The notes under the pieces were generated by a model, which worked only from the letters and a program-made list of their open reading frames with translations, made no database searches and was not told the origin of the DNA. The translations under genes and the position numbers were made by a program. Shown in pieces: positions 7,660-16,691 of a DNA stretch of 55,018 nt. Origin of the DNA: Fimbriimonas ginsengisoli Gsoil 348. GTDB taxonomy: Bacteria; Armatimonadota; Fimbriimonadia; Fimbriimonadales; Fimbriimonadaceae. How positions within the stretch are numbered: position 1 is the first letter of the stretch; each line of letters opens with the position of its first letter. The stretch is taken from contig CAMCVK010000016.1 of assembly GCA_945881865.1 (NCBI GenBank), positions 1 to 55,018 on the forward strand, given 5' to 3'.

Positions 7660-8481
7660 TTATAGAGAGACGTTATCAATCAGGCGAGTTGTTCCAACCT
7701 TCGCCGCAACAATGACGGCGGAGGTGCCTTCTGGCCCGGGTAAATCGGTCAACGGATCCATTCCAGGGAGAGAAACTGCGGCGAAGTATTCCACAAGGAA
7801 ACCGGCTTGCTCCAGCCTTGAACGCCCGGATTCCTCGGCAGAAGCCACGTTACCTCCCGACCGTATCGCGTTGGCGGCTTCGATTAGGCAGGCGTAAAGG
7901 AGCGGTGCCTTGGCACGATGCTCCTCCGATAGATAGCGGTTCCGGCTGGACATCGCCAGCCCGTCTGCCTCGCGCACGGTCGGGTGGATCACAAGTCGCA
8001 CGGGCACGTTAAGGCCATCGACCATCTGCCGAATCACCTGGCACTGCTGCAAGTCCTTCTGGCCGAAGTAGGCAACGTCGGGCCGCACCAGGTTAAACAG
8101 CTTGAGGACAACGGTTGCCACGCCGGCAAAATGCCCCGGGCGATGCGCCCCTTCCCAGCGGTCTGTCACGCCGCGCACCACCACGTCGACAAAGTCGGTG
8201 GGATAAACGTCGTCTCGCGTCGGCGCAAAAAGGAAGTCCGCCCCGGCGCCCTCCGCCATCGCCGCATCCGCATCGAGGTCGCGCGGGTACCGGCCAAAGT
8301 CCTCGCCCGCTCCAAACTGCTTTGGGTTCACGAAAAGCGACACCACGCCGTGGTTATTTTCGGCCTTGGCGCGGCGCATGAGCGCCAGATGTCCCTCGTG
8401 AAACGCTCCCATCGTAGGGACGAACCCGACACTTCCGGTCAAGTTCCGGGGCAGGTCCGCCACGGAATGAATGATCTTCAA
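7660..8481 (-). CDS. panC: pantothenate synthetase
   Basis: Joins pantoate and beta-alanine with ATP to make pantothenate, the last step before coenzyme A synthesis. 273 aa, typical. Visible motifs are VGFVPTMGAFHEGHLALMRRA with the HxGH nucleotidyl-transfer signature, FVNPKQFG, FGQKDLQQCQVIRQMV and the KMSSRN-like loop (LAMSSRNRYL). The start codon is TTG at 8481, overlapping the panB stop by four bases (TTGA), so the two are translationally coupled. Confidence 0.97.
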   Translation of the reverse strand: MKIIHSVADLPRNLTGSVGFVPTMGAFHEGHLALMRRAKAENNHGVVSLFVNPKQFGAGEDFGRYPRDLDADAAMAEGAGADFLFAPTRDDVYPTDFVDVVVRGVTDRWEGAHRPGHFAGVATVVLKLFNLVRPDVAYFGQKDLQQCQVIRQMVDGLNVPVRLVIHPTVREADGLAMSSRNRYLSEEHRAKAPLLYACLIEAANAIRSGGNVASAEESGRSRLEQAGFLVEYFAAVSLPGMDPLTDLPGPEGTSAVIVAAKVGTTRLIDNVSL

Positions 8482-9263
8482 AAACTGTTCTCCGGCCCGG
8501 GGAATTCACCACCCCGAACTTCCTTCGCGTAGGTACCGAGGGCGTCCTTCACACGCTCGCCGATCTCGTCGTATCGCTTCGCATGCTTGAATCGCGTCGA
8601 ACCCAGCCCCAAAACGTCGTGCAAAACTTGCACTTGGCCGTCGCAATCCACGCCGCCGCCGATGCCGATAGTGACGATTTCTAGCTCCGAAGTGATCTGT
8701 TTAGCAAGTTCGCTCGGCATGAGCTCCAGCACCATGCCAAAAGCTCCGGCTGCCTGAAGTCGCCGCGCTTGTTCAAGAATGACCACCGCCTGGTCGCCCT
8801 TGCCTTGCACCCGATGTCCGCCAAATGCGTGCACCGACTGGGGCGTGAAGCCAAGGTGCCCCATAACCGGAATCCCGGCGGCGGTAATCGCACGAACCGT
8901 GTCCGGGTAGTCCCCTTCCAACTTAACGGCGTCCGCCCCGGCTTTCATCAGCGCGACGGCGGATTCCACCCCCTGCGGGACCGAAACCTGATAGCTGCCG
9001 AACGGAAGATCGGCCACCAAAAGGGCGCGCGAAACTCCGGCGCGGGTCGCGGCGGTGTGGTGGAGCATCTGCTCCATCGTCACCGGGATCGTGGTCGAGT
9101 ACCCCAGCAAAACGTTGCCAAGCGAGTCGCCAACCAGAATCAGATCGATCCCAGCCGCGTCGGCCAACGCCCCAAAACCCGCATCGTAAGCGGTAAGGCA
9201 AACGATCTTGTCTCCCTTCGCCTTCATCTGCCGAAGCCGCGGCACGGTAATGCGATCGCCCAT
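8478..9263 (-). CDS. panB: 3-methyl-2-oxobutanoate hydroxymethyltransferase
   Basis: Transfers a hydroxymethyl group from 5,10-methylene-tetrahydrofolate to alpha-ketoisovalerate, the first committed step of pantothenate synthesis. 261 aa. Family signatures: LTAYDAGFGALADAAG, LVGDSLGNVLLGYSTT, VADLPFGSY, KLEGDY and GIPVMGHLGFTPQSVH. It forms an operon with panC (4-base overlap). A TACAAT hexamer on the minus strand (9273-9278) lies 9 nt before the ATG and within the 29-bp gap to bcp, so panB can have its own promoter with almost no leader. Confidence 0.97.
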   Translation of the reverse strand: MGDRITVPRLRQMKAKGDKIVCLTAYDAGFGALADAAGIDLILVGDSLGNVLLGYSTTIPVTMEQMLHHTAATRAGVSRALLVADLPFGSYQVSVPQGVESAVALMKAGADAVKLEGDYPDTVRAITAAGIPVMGHLGFTPQSVHAFGGHRVQGKGDQAVVILEQARRLQAAGAFGMVLELMPSELAKQITSELEIVTIGIGGGVDCDGQVQVLHDVLGLGSTRFKHAKRYDEIGERVKDALGTYAKEVRGGEFPGPENSF

Positions 9264-9292
9264 TGGCTACAGATTGTACTGAGAACCGGAGT

Positions 9293-9742
9293 TCAGCTAA
9301 GCGCGGCGATGACTTCCGCGGCGTGACCGGCCGGCTTCACCTTCGGAAACACGTGGGTGATGACTCCGTGTTCGTCCAGCAGGAAGGTCGTGCGCTCGAC
9401 ACCCATGTACTTCTTGCCGTACATCGACTTCTCGACCCAGACTCCGGCGGCGTTCGAAAGTGCCTGCTCCGTATCGGCCAAAAGCGTGAAAGTCAGGCTG
9501 AACTTATCCGCAAACTTGCGGTGGCTCTTCGGCGAATCAGGGCTCACGCCGAACACGTTCGCGCCAGGAATATCGGACAACTTCTCCTGAAGGCCGCAGG
9601 CCTGGGTGGTGCAGCCCGGCGTGTCGTCCTTGGGATAGAAGTAGATGACGGCCCGCTTGCCGCGCAGGGAGTCGGAACTCACGGTTTCGCCGTCTTGGTT
9701 CAGCAGAGAAAAATCAGGAAAAGCTTGTCCAACCGTAAGCAC
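9293..9742 (-). CDS. bcp: thiol peroxidase, Bcp/PrxQ-type peroxiredoxin
   Basis: Reduces hydrogen peroxide and organic hydroperoxides through a reactive cysteine. 149 aa. The peroxidatic motif is YPKDDTPGCTTQACGLQ, with the first Cys as peroxidatic residue and the second five residues later as the PrxQ-type resolving Cys. FGVSPDSPKSHRKFADKF and ERTTFLLDEHG are also typical. The start is GTG at 9742; a TAGAAT box ends 5 nt before it, leaving no room for a ribosome-binding site, so the mRNA is probably leaderless. Confidence 0.95.
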   Translation of the reverse strand: MLTVGQAFPDFSLLNQDGETVSSDSLRGKRAVIYFYPKDDTPGCTTQACGLQEKLSDIPGANVFGVSPDSPKSHRKFADKFSLTFTLLADTEQALSNAAGVWVEKSMYGKKYMGVERTTFLLDEHGVITHVFPKVKPAGHAAEVIAALS

Positions 9743-9747
9743 GTTTT

Positions 9748-9753
9748 ATTCTA
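9748..9753 (-). promoter_or_regulatory. -10-like box giving a leaderless bcp mRNA
   Basis: Minus strand TAGAAT followed by five bases (AAAAC) and the GTG start of bcp; transcription would begin at or within a base or two of the start codon. Confidence 0.6.
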
Positions 9754-9773
9754 GCGTTCGCCGTGGCGGTTGG

Positions 9774-10175
9774 TTAGCGCGAATCGGTGGCGGCGTCCAA
9801 AATCATCGCCTGCATCAGGTCGATGCGCAGAACGATACCGGCCATCCGGTCATCCTCCATCACGGGAAGAATCGTCAGCCCGCTGCTCAACATCCGATGG
9901 TAGGCGTCGCCGATTTCGGTTTCTCCCGAGACCGTCACTGGCTCGGCCGTTGCATGCGCGATTGCCGGATCGCGGGCGATGGCGACCACGCCGTCGTTTC
10001 GTACCGCCGCCCGGCACAGGTCACCTTCGGTGACGACCGCCAACGGGCGGGCATCGTCATCCAGGATGACCAACGCCGGAAACTGATAGATGTCCATCTT
10101 ATCGACCGCGTCCCGAACCGTGCTGTCGGCAAACAGGGTGGGTATGTGGGCGTGCATCACCTCGCGGACGGTCAT
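9774..10175 (-). CDS. CBS-domain pair protein
   Basis: 133 aa made almost only of two CBS (cystathionine-beta-synthase) modules: the first around residues 1-60 (VREVMHAHIPTLFADSTVRD, PALVILDDDARPLAVVTEGD), the second about 70-125 (EPVTVSGETEIGDAYHRML, LTILPVMEDDRMAGIVLRID). Such Bateman pairs bind adenine nucleotides such as AMP, ATP, SAM or c-di-AMP and act as energy or ligand sensors. The start chosen is the ATG at 10175; the frame is open far upstream but overlaps ahcY on the other strand and is not coding there. It is divergent from ahcY with 30 bp between them and lies upstream of bcp. The partner protein is unknown. Confidence 0.9.
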   Translation of the reverse strand: MTVREVMHAHIPTLFADSTVRDAVDKMDIYQFPALVILDDDARPLAVVTEGDLCRAAVRNDGVVAIARDPAIAHATAEPVTVSGETEIGDAYHRMLSSGLTILPVMEDDRMAGIVLRIDLMQAMILDAATDSR

Positions 10176-10193
10176 CGCCCCAGAGCGTACCGG

Positions 10194-11471
<1,278 letters not shown>

Positions 11472-11474
11472 TCG

Positions 11475-11876
11475 GTGAGCCCGGTTCTCGCTTGCCTATT
11501 GATCTCCTGGGGGCCAAAATCGGCCGGGATCGCTGGGGAGTGGACGGGGCGCTTCGAGGTTCGGTCGGTCCCGCAGGCGGCATCGCCAGCGGGACAGCAG
11601 GCCGTCAACAAAGTTTTCGCGGAGATCAAATCCGCAAAGTTGACGTTATCGCTTCGCAAGCAAGGCACCTACCTTCTGAAAATCCCGCGGCTTGTGGTTC
11701 AGCCGGCCATCCGCGAAGAAGGCAAGTGGCTTCGAGTAGGCGGCACGCTTTTGCTGGTGCCGTCGAACGGGAAACCTTCGCGAACCCTCGAGGTCCGTTC
11801 GAGCAAAGTGCTCACCTTGCCGGCACCCAAACAAGAGCCGAGCTTAGGCGAAACCGTGTTTCGCAAGAACCCGTAA
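11475..11876 (+). CDS. small exported protein of unknown function
   Basis: 133 aa from the GTG at 11475, only 3 bp after the ahcY stop and therefore probably co-transcribed. The first 17 residues (MSPVLACLLISWGPKSA) resemble a short signal peptide and are followed by GIAGEWTGRFEV, a style often seen at the start of small secreted beta-barrel proteins. The rest alternates hydrophobic and basic residues (KLTLSLRKQGTYLLKIP, KWLRVGGTLLLVPSNGK). No family recognised; a lipocalin-like fold is only a guess. Confidence 0.6.
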   Translation: MSPVLACLLISWGPKSAGIAGEWTGRFEVRSVPQAASPAGQQAVNKVFAEIKSAKLTLSLRKQGTYLLKIPRLVVQPAIREEGKWLRVGGTLLLVPSNGKPSRTLEVRSSKVLTLPAPKQEPSLGETVFRKNP

Positions 11877-11981
11877 GCGCAGCCTGTAACGCGATAGGGC
11901 GACCGGGTTTCCGGCAACGGCTCCGCGTGACCCACGCACCGGTGACTTTGCCATTTCATCTTTACCCAGCATGCTTACTAC

Positions 11982-12302
11982 GTGTTAGATCCCAAGGCCT
12001 GGAAATTAGATTCGTCGCTACGTCCTCAAGATGGCCCACGTGTCAATCAGTTCTTACTATCTGATTCCCTTCGCCTTCTGATTCAAACCGATGCCGGTGG
12101 CCATCGCCTCTCCATCTGGCGCGACTCCGAAGAACTGGGTTACTGCCTGATCCCCGACCTGGGTCGATTGCTCAAGCGCCCCGGCACGGTGGTTGCGGCC
12201 TCGCCGTTTGAATTCCGGAATGAGCAACGGAGCATCGTCGTGCGGTTCCAGGGCCGCGTCTTGGGTTCGGTGGCGAAGCATTACATCGTAGCCGCTCTCT
12301 AA
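11982..12302 (+). CDS. hypothetical protein, 106 aa
   Basis: Starts at GTG 11982 (MLDPKAWKLDSSLRPQDG). Soluble, with short alternating segments (SLRLLIQTDAGGHRLSIW, RSIVVRFQGRVLGSVAKHY) that suggest a small beta-rich domain. No signal peptide, no motif I know and no ribosome-binding site, so the start is uncertain. It lies between the small exported protein and the SIMPL gene on the same strand. Coding nature is supported by frame length and amino-acid composition only. Confidence 0.45.
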   Translation: MLDPKAWKLDSSLRPQDGPRVNQFLLSDSLRLLIQTDAGGHRLSIWRDSEELGYCLIPDLGRLLKRPGTVVAASPFEFRNEQRSIVVRFQGRVLGSVAKHYIVAAL

Positions 12303-12343
12303 ACATGCACGTACCGGTCCGGGCTAGGTAACGTCCAACTAGC

Positions 12344-13096
12344 GTGGAAAAACCCAACCTCTTTGGTCTAGGCTCGGCCGTCGTCATCGGTCTCGCCGTC
12401 GTCCTTGCCATGTCCAGCCTGTCTGGAGCGATTGTTCGCGCCAGGGGCGGCCAAGAGGTTATTCGCGTTACCGGCTCGGCACGAAAGGACATCAACTCGG
12501 ACTTCATCATCTGGAACGGCCAGGTTGCCGTTCGGGCCGAGACCGTTGGTGCCGCGTATGAGGCGGTGAAGAAGAGCACGAAGCAGGTTCAGGAATACCT
12601 CACTAAGAAGGGCATCAAGCCGGAAGAAGTGGCGACGCAGGCCATCACGACTGCACCGGTTTACGCTACGGTGAAGACTTCGATCGGGAACGGTCAGACC
12701 AACGAAGTTCAGAAAATCGTTGCCTATGAGCTGTCCCAGACGCTTGAGGTGCAGTCGTCCAATGTGGACCTCCTAGACAAAGTTTCCCGCGAAGTCACCG
12801 ACCTCATCGCGTCCGGCGTTAACTTCGTTTCGAACCCGCCGCAGTTCATCTACACCAAGATCAGCGAGGAAAAGGTTGCCATCTTGGGCGATGCCGCAAA
12901 GGACGCCCGACAGCGCGCTGAAACCATCGCAAAGAGTGCCGGTGCCACCCTCGGCGAAGTCCGCTCCGCCCGAATGAGCCCGCTGCAGATCACGCCAAAG
13001 TACAGCAACACGGTGAGCTACGACGGCGAAAACGACCGCACGTCGCGCGAGAAGGCGATCACCGCCATCGTCTCGCTTGAGTTCAGCGTTCGCTAA
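12344..13096 (+). CDS. SIMPL-domain (DUF541) membrane-anchored protein
   Basis: 250 aa from the GTG at 12344. Residues about 8-28 (LGSAVVIGLAVVLAMSSLSGA) form an N-terminal anchor; the rest is a SIMPL domain, recognised by VIRVTGSARKDINSDFIIWNGQV at the start, KKSTKQVQEYLTKKGIKPEEV, and the C-terminal half with VTDLIASGVNFVSNPPQFIY, AAKDARQRAETIAKSAGATL and GEVRSARMSP. SIMPL proteins are envelope-located and oligomeric in some bacteria, with loosely defined stress roles. Its TAA stop overlaps the accB stop on the opposite strand. Confidence 0.88.
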   Translation: MEKPNLFGLGSAVVIGLAVVLAMSSLSGAIVRARGGQEVIRVTGSARKDINSDFIIWNGQVAVRAETVGAAYEAVKKSTKQVQEYLTKKGIKPEEVATQAITTAPVYATVKTSIGNGQTNEVQKIVAYELSQTLEVQSSNVDLLDKVSREVTDLIASGVNFVSNPPQFIYTKISEEKVAILGDAAKDARQRAETIAKSAGATLGEVRSARMSPLQITPKYSNTVSYDGENDRTSREKAITAIVSLEFSVR

Positions 13097-13536
13097 GCAA
13101 CGTACAGAATGACGTCGCCGGGGTGAACGATCTCCCCGGTTTGCGGAATAATCCGCAGCACGGTGCCTGCTATCGGGCTCGGCACTTCGTTAAAAACCTT
13201 CATCGCCTCGACTAGGCCGATGACGTCGCCGGCCTCGATCACGTCGCCTTCCTTTACGTACGCGGGGGTGGCCGGATTTGCCGATCGGTAGAAGATTCCG
13301 TTCATCGGGGAGGTCACCGGCGTACCGGTCGGAGCCGCCGGGGCAATCGCGACGGCCGCAAGCGGCACGAAGCTGTCCTCAACGAACGATTCGCCAGCCA
13401 CCGGCGCCATTTGAGCACTCCGCGCGCGGCGCGAGAAGCGAATCGTGAAGCCATCCGACGTCAAGGACGCCTCGGAAAGGCCGAACTCTTCCATCAGAGC
13501 CGACAGCTCGTCTACCTGCTCTAAGCGATCGCTCAC
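13093..13536 (-). CDS. accB: biotin carboxyl carrier protein of acetyl-CoA carboxylase
   Basis: 147 aa. The C-terminal biotinyl domain (about 70-147) contains VTSPMNGIFYRS, GDVIEAGDVIGLVEAMKVFNEV with the biotinylated lysine in EAMKV, and GEIVHPGDVILYV; the N-terminal part is a variable linker. It carries CO2 on biotin for fatty-acid synthesis. The start is GTG at 13536, overlapping the surE stop by four bases (GTGA), which decides against a longer frame reaching 13590. accC is not adjacent, unlike the common accBC arrangement; instead the gene ends the gcvT > pyrF > surE > accB operon. Confidence 0.93.
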   Translation of the reverse strand: MSDRLEQVDELSALMEEFGLSEASLTSDGFTIRFSRRARSAQMAPVAGESFVEDSFVPLAAVAIAPAAPTGTPVTSPMNGIFYRSANPATPAYVKEGDVIEAGDVIGLVEAMKVFNEVPSPIAGTVLRIIPQTGEIVHPGDVILYVA

Positions 13537-14297
13537 GTCAGCGAGTTTACTCGCTCGGCCAGTTTCGCCAAAACGCGATGGTCGGTCCAATCCAGCGTCA
13601 TCGGCGTGATGCTAACGAAGCCGTCCCCGATGGCTTCAAAGTCGGTGCCGGGTTGTTTGCGGTCCAAAACATACACGCCGCCTTGCCAGTAATACGGGCG
13701 GCCCCAAGGGTCCTCGCGCACTTCCACCCGCTCTTCGTAAACCCGCTGCCCCATCGGCACCAACCGAAATCCGACCGGACCGGTGGCTTCGTTTGGCACG
13801 TTCACGTTGATGAACGTTTCGTTCGTAATCGGCAGGGTCGTCAGCCAAGACCAGTGCTCGCGCAGCCAGTTCCCGCTGATCTCGTACCTAATCGGCTCCC
13901 CGTGCCGAAGGCCCGCCATGCTGAAGGCGATGCTGCGGATGCCGTTGATCGCCCCTTCCATCGCTCCGGCGACGGTTCCGCTGTAGGTTGTGTCGTAGCC
14001 CAGGTTCGGCCCGTTGTTCACGCCGCTCAGAACCAAGTCGCAGCCATCGGGGTACGGCACGGTCAGGCCTACGTTCACGCAATCGACCGGCAAACCATTG
14101 ACCGCGAAGGCTCGGCCCACCGGGTAGTCGACTTCGGTCACGCGCAGGGGCTCGCGCATGGTCATGGCATGGCCGCAACAGCTTCGCTCGCGATCGGGCG
14201 CGACGACCACGACTTCGCCAAACTCGGCGGCGACCGTCGCCAAGGTGAGTAGGCCGGGCGCAAAAATGCCGTCGTCGTTCGTTACAAGAATTCTCAA
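13533..14297 (-). CDS. surE: 5'/3'-nucleotidase SurE
   Basis: 254 aa. SurE proteins are metal-dependent nucleoside monophosphatases. The signature RILVTNDDGIFAPGL at the N-terminus carries the metal-binding Asp-Asp, and VLSGVNNGPNLGYDTTYSGTVAGAMEG is the second family block. The start is TTG at 14297, placing the signature at residue 2 as usual; longer upstream frames overlap pyrF. It begins 4 bp after the pyrF stop and overlaps accB by four bases. Confidence 0.95.
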   Translation of the reverse strand: MRILVTNDDGIFAPGLLTLATVAAEFGEVVVVAPDRERSCCGHAMTMREPLRVTEVDYPVGRAFAVNGLPVDCVNVGLTVPYPDGCDLVLSGVNNGPNLGYDTTYSGTVAGAMEGAINGIRSIAFSMAGLRHGEPIRYEISGNWLREHWSWLTTLPITNETFINVNVPNEATGPVGFRLVPMGQRVYEERVEVREDPWGRPYYWQGGVYVLDRKQPGTDFEAIGDGFVSITPMTLDWTDHRVLAKLAERVNSLT

Positions 14298-14301
14298 TGT
14301 T

Positions 14302-14994
14302 TTATGCCAGCAAGGCGTCGAGGGCCGCGATGGGGTCCGGCGCAGAGGTGAGGGCGCGGCCAACCACCACATAGTCGGCTCCGTCTGCGAGGGCCGTCTT
14401 GGCGTCGCCGCTGCGCTGCTGGTCCGGATTGTTGGCGAGGTTTGGCATCTTGATTCCCGGCGTGACCAAGACCGCCCCGTGCCCGAGCGTCGTACGCAAA
14501 CTTGCGACTTCGTGCGGACTGCAGATCATGCCGTCGAGTTCGCTTTGCATGGCCAGCTTTCCAAGTTCCAGAACCTGCTCGTCGAGTGGCCGCGGAATCC
14601 CGACTTCGTTCAGCATCGTTTGGTCGAGCGAGGTCAGCACCGCGACGCCCATGAGGATGGGGCGCGACTCGGCAGGAAACATGGCCGCTTCCTCGGCGGC
14701 GGCGGTCATCATGGCCCGCCCACCCGTTACGTGCATCGTGACCATCCACGCGCCGCGGCGACCGGCCTCGCGAACCGCGAGCGCCACCACGTTCGGAATG
14801 TCGTGGAACTTCAGGTCGACAAAAATCCGTTGCGCCCCGGCGTCCTGCAGGCGCGAAATGACGTCCAAACCGTGGTTCAGCGTGAGTCCATGCCCAACCT
14901 TGAAGCCGCCGATGTGCGGGGAGAGCTTCTTGGTGATGCTCACCGCTTCGTCCAGGCTTCCGGTATCCAGCGCGCAAAGAATGTGTCGGGTCAT
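14302..14994 (-). CDS. pyrF: orotidine 5'-phosphate decarboxylase
   Basis: Last step of UMP synthesis. 230 aa, type I. Catalytic and binding elements: ILCALDTGSLDEA, GFKVGHGLTLNHG, the catalytic FVDLKFHDIPNVV with Asp/Lys/Asp, MVTMHVTGG, LVTPGIKMP and DYVVVGRALTSAPDPIAA. The ATG overlaps the gcvT stop by four bases (ATGA). Confidence 0.96.
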   Translation of the reverse strand: MTRHILCALDTGSLDEAVSITKKLSPHIGGFKVGHGLTLNHGLDVISRLQDAGAQRIFVDLKFHDIPNVVALAVREAGRRGAWMVTMHVTGGRAMMTAAAEEAAMFPAESRPILMGVAVLTSLDQTMLNEVGIPRPLDEQVLELGKLAMQSELDGMICSPHEVASLRTTLGHGAVLVTPGIKMPNLANNPDQQRSGDAKTALADGADYVVVGRALTSAPDPIAALDALLA

Positions 14995-16073
14995 TTGTTT
15001 TTGAGGAACCTCTTGCTAACGACCGTCGCGGGTTCGGCCTGGCCGCGAATGTCCACCGTCACTTCGGTCTTCAGCTTCACGTCGCTTCGAAGGTAGGCAA
15101 ATCCGATCCCGCAATCGAGCACCGGCGAGTAGACGCCGCTGCAAATCTCGCCGATGGTTTCGCCGTCCAACTGCACGGCCATGCCGGGCATCAGGAGCCG
15201 CTTCGTGCCGAGCCGAATGCCCTGCAACTTGGTCGGCGTTCCGCTTTCTCGCGCCGACTGGATGGCATCCCACCCAATGAACGGTCTCTCTTTGCGGATT
15301 ACCCAACCGAGGCCGGCGGCAATCGGGTTCAGGTCGTCCGTCAGCTCGTGACCGTAGAGCGGAAGCCCGGCCTCCACCCGCAGGGTGTCTCGACTCGCGA
15401 GGCCACAAGGCTTTACTCCGGCGGCAACCAGCGCATCCCAAAGGGCGACGGCATGCTCGTTCGCCACCACAAGTTCGAATCCGTCTTCGCCGGTGTAGCC
15501 GCTGCGGGCGGCGAGGGTCTCGATTCCCGCGACCGAAGCCACCGCGTAGCCAAAGAGCGGTGCATCGCGGAAAAACTCGGCGGGAGCACCCAGCGCGGCC
15601 AGCGTCTCAGCGGCCTTTGGCCCCTGCACGGCGATCATCGACGTTTCGGCGGTGGTGTCCGTCAGAGTGATGTCGGCGGGAAGCGAAGCAAGCAACCAAG
15701 CGACGTCCTTCTCATGGTTCGAAGCGTTCACCACCATGTGGAACTCATCCGCCGTCACCCGGTAGATGATGATGTCGTCGACCACGCCGCCGGTCGGATT
15801 CGGCAAAAACGAATAGTGACCGCGACCGTCCTCTAGCTTCGCGACGTCGTTTACGGAAACCTTTTCCAGAAACTCGACGAGGTTCGGCCCACGAAATTGC
15901 AATCGCGCCATGTGGCTTACGTCGAACATTCCGACCGCCTCGCGAACCGATTTCGCCTCGGCGATGACGCTCTGGTACTGCACCGGCATGTCGTAGCCGG
16001 CAAACGGAACCATACGGGCACCGAGCCCAACGTGCGACCCGTGAAGCGCGGTGACTTTCAATGCGTCGGCCAT
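14991..16073 (-). CDS. gcvT: glycine cleavage system T protein (aminomethyltransferase)
   Basis: Transfers the methylene carbon of glycine from the H protein lipoyl arm to tetrahydrofolate. 360 aa from the ATG at 16073. Signatures: MVPFAGYDMPVQYQSVIAEA, VGMFDVSHMARLQFRGP, SVNDVAKLEDGRGHYSFL, ARSGYTGEDGFELVV and GLASRDTLRVEAGLPLYGHE, ending with the FAYLRS/VDIRGQ C-terminal barrel. A TACTCT box ends 6 nt before the ATG, so transcription is probably leaderless. gcvH and gcvP are not adjacent; the gene instead heads an operon with pyrF, surE and accB. Confidence 0.96.
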   Translation of the reverse strand: MADALKVTALHGSHVGLGARMVPFAGYDMPVQYQSVIAEAKSVREAVGMFDVSHMARLQFRGPNLVEFLEKVSVNDVAKLEDGRGHYSFLPNPTGGVVDDIIIYRVTADEFHMVVNASNHEKDVAWLLASLPADITLTDTTAETSMIAVQGPKAAETLAALGAPAEFFRDAPLFGYAVASVAGIETLAARSGYTGEDGFELVVANEHAVALWDALVAAGVKPCGLASRDTLRVEAGLPLYGHELTDDLNPIAAGLGWVIRKERPFIGWDAIQSARESGTPTKLQGIRLGTKRLLMPGMAVQLDGETIGEICSGVYSPVLDCGIGFAYLRSDVKLKTEVTVDIRGQAEPATVVSKRFLKNK

Positions 16074-16079
16074 CGCAAA

Positions 16080-16085
16080 AGAGTA
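16080..16085 (-). promoter_or_regulatory. -10-like box giving a leaderless gcvT operon mRNA
   Basis: Minus strand TACTCT, six bases (TTTGCG), then the gcvT ATG. No Shine-Dalgarno sequence. Confidence 0.6.
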
Positions 16086-16154
16086 CCGGTTTTCCGGCAC
16101 GTTTAGGTTCCCGGGTGCGATTCGAAAAAGTTCAATCCCCGCACGTTCGCCGGG

Positions 16155-16185
16155 TTGACGGAAACCGACATCGGGTCAGTAATAT
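16155..16185 (+). promoter_or_regulatory. probable promoter of the sigma-like regulator gene
   Basis: TTGACG (16155-16160) and TAATAT (16180-16185) with a 19-bp spacer; TATAGT (16183-16188) is an alternative -10. The repeats at 16186-16214 begin directly downstream, so a bound protein could block this promoter. Confidence 0.45.
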
Positions 16186-16214
16186 AGTAGACGGTTATCT
16201 ACTAGTAGACCGTT
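16186..16214. repeat. direct repeats with internal palindrome in a promoter leader (candidate operator)
   Basis: The 11-bp element AGTAGACSGTT occurs at 16186-16196 and 16204-16214, 18 bp apart. Between and overlapping them is the perfect 12-bp palindrome TCTACTAGTAGA (16198-16209), so each repeat also pairs with an inverted copy. The array separates the promoter from the ribosome-binding site of the regulator at 16225. Confidence 0.6.
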
Positions 16215-16224
16215 GGAGTACCGG

Positions 16225-16653
16225 ATGTTGACGCAAGATATTAATTTTATCGCGGAGGCGCTTCTCGCAATTTGCGAGAGCGATGCGAACCGCCCTTTTT
16301 TCGATGATGCAACCCTAGAGCGCAAACTCAAGGACGCAAAAACGCGCGAGCCGCTGTGGATGCAGTTCACCGTGCGGCGACCGGAAGACCCGCTGATGCA
16401 CAACGAGTGCCAGGCGATGATCGAAAGAGCCAATCTTACGCCGCGTCAGAACGACGTTATGACCCAACGCTTAGCTGGTGACACCTTCGAAATGATCGGT
16501 CGGCGGCGGGGAAGCACCAAGCAGGGGGCGCAGAAAATTTTTCTGCAAGCGCTTAAGAAAATAAAGCGCGCCTGCCACGTCTATCCCTATACCGGACTCT
16601 CGGACGTCTACCAATGGGAGACACGCCGCGGTAGGCCGTTCGGATCACGCTAA
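16225..16653 (+). CDS. helix-turn-helix regulator resembling sigma-70 region 4
   Basis: 142 aa. The start ATG at 16225 is supported by GGAG 6-9 bases upstream. The C-terminal half (about 75-120) reads LTPRQNDVMTQRLAGDTF, MIGRRRGSTKQGAQKIF and QALKKIKRA, the pattern of sigma region 4 or LuxR-type helix-turn-helix domains (LTPRQREV then a recognition helix followed by ALKKLRRA). The N-terminal 70 residues are not recognised and no sigma region 2 is present, so it is more likely a regulator than a complete sigma factor. Repeats just upstream suggest it controls its own expression. Confidence 0.75.
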   Translation: MLTQDINFIAEALLAICESDANRPFFDDATLERKLKDAKTREPLWMQFTVRRPEDPLMHNECQAMIERANLTPRQNDVMTQRLAGDTFEMIGRRRGSTKQGAQKIFLQALKKIKRACHVYPYTGLSDVYQWETRRGRPFGSR

Positions 16654-16691
16654 AAGGTATATCCTATAGTGTCTCGGAGGAAAATCGCAAA

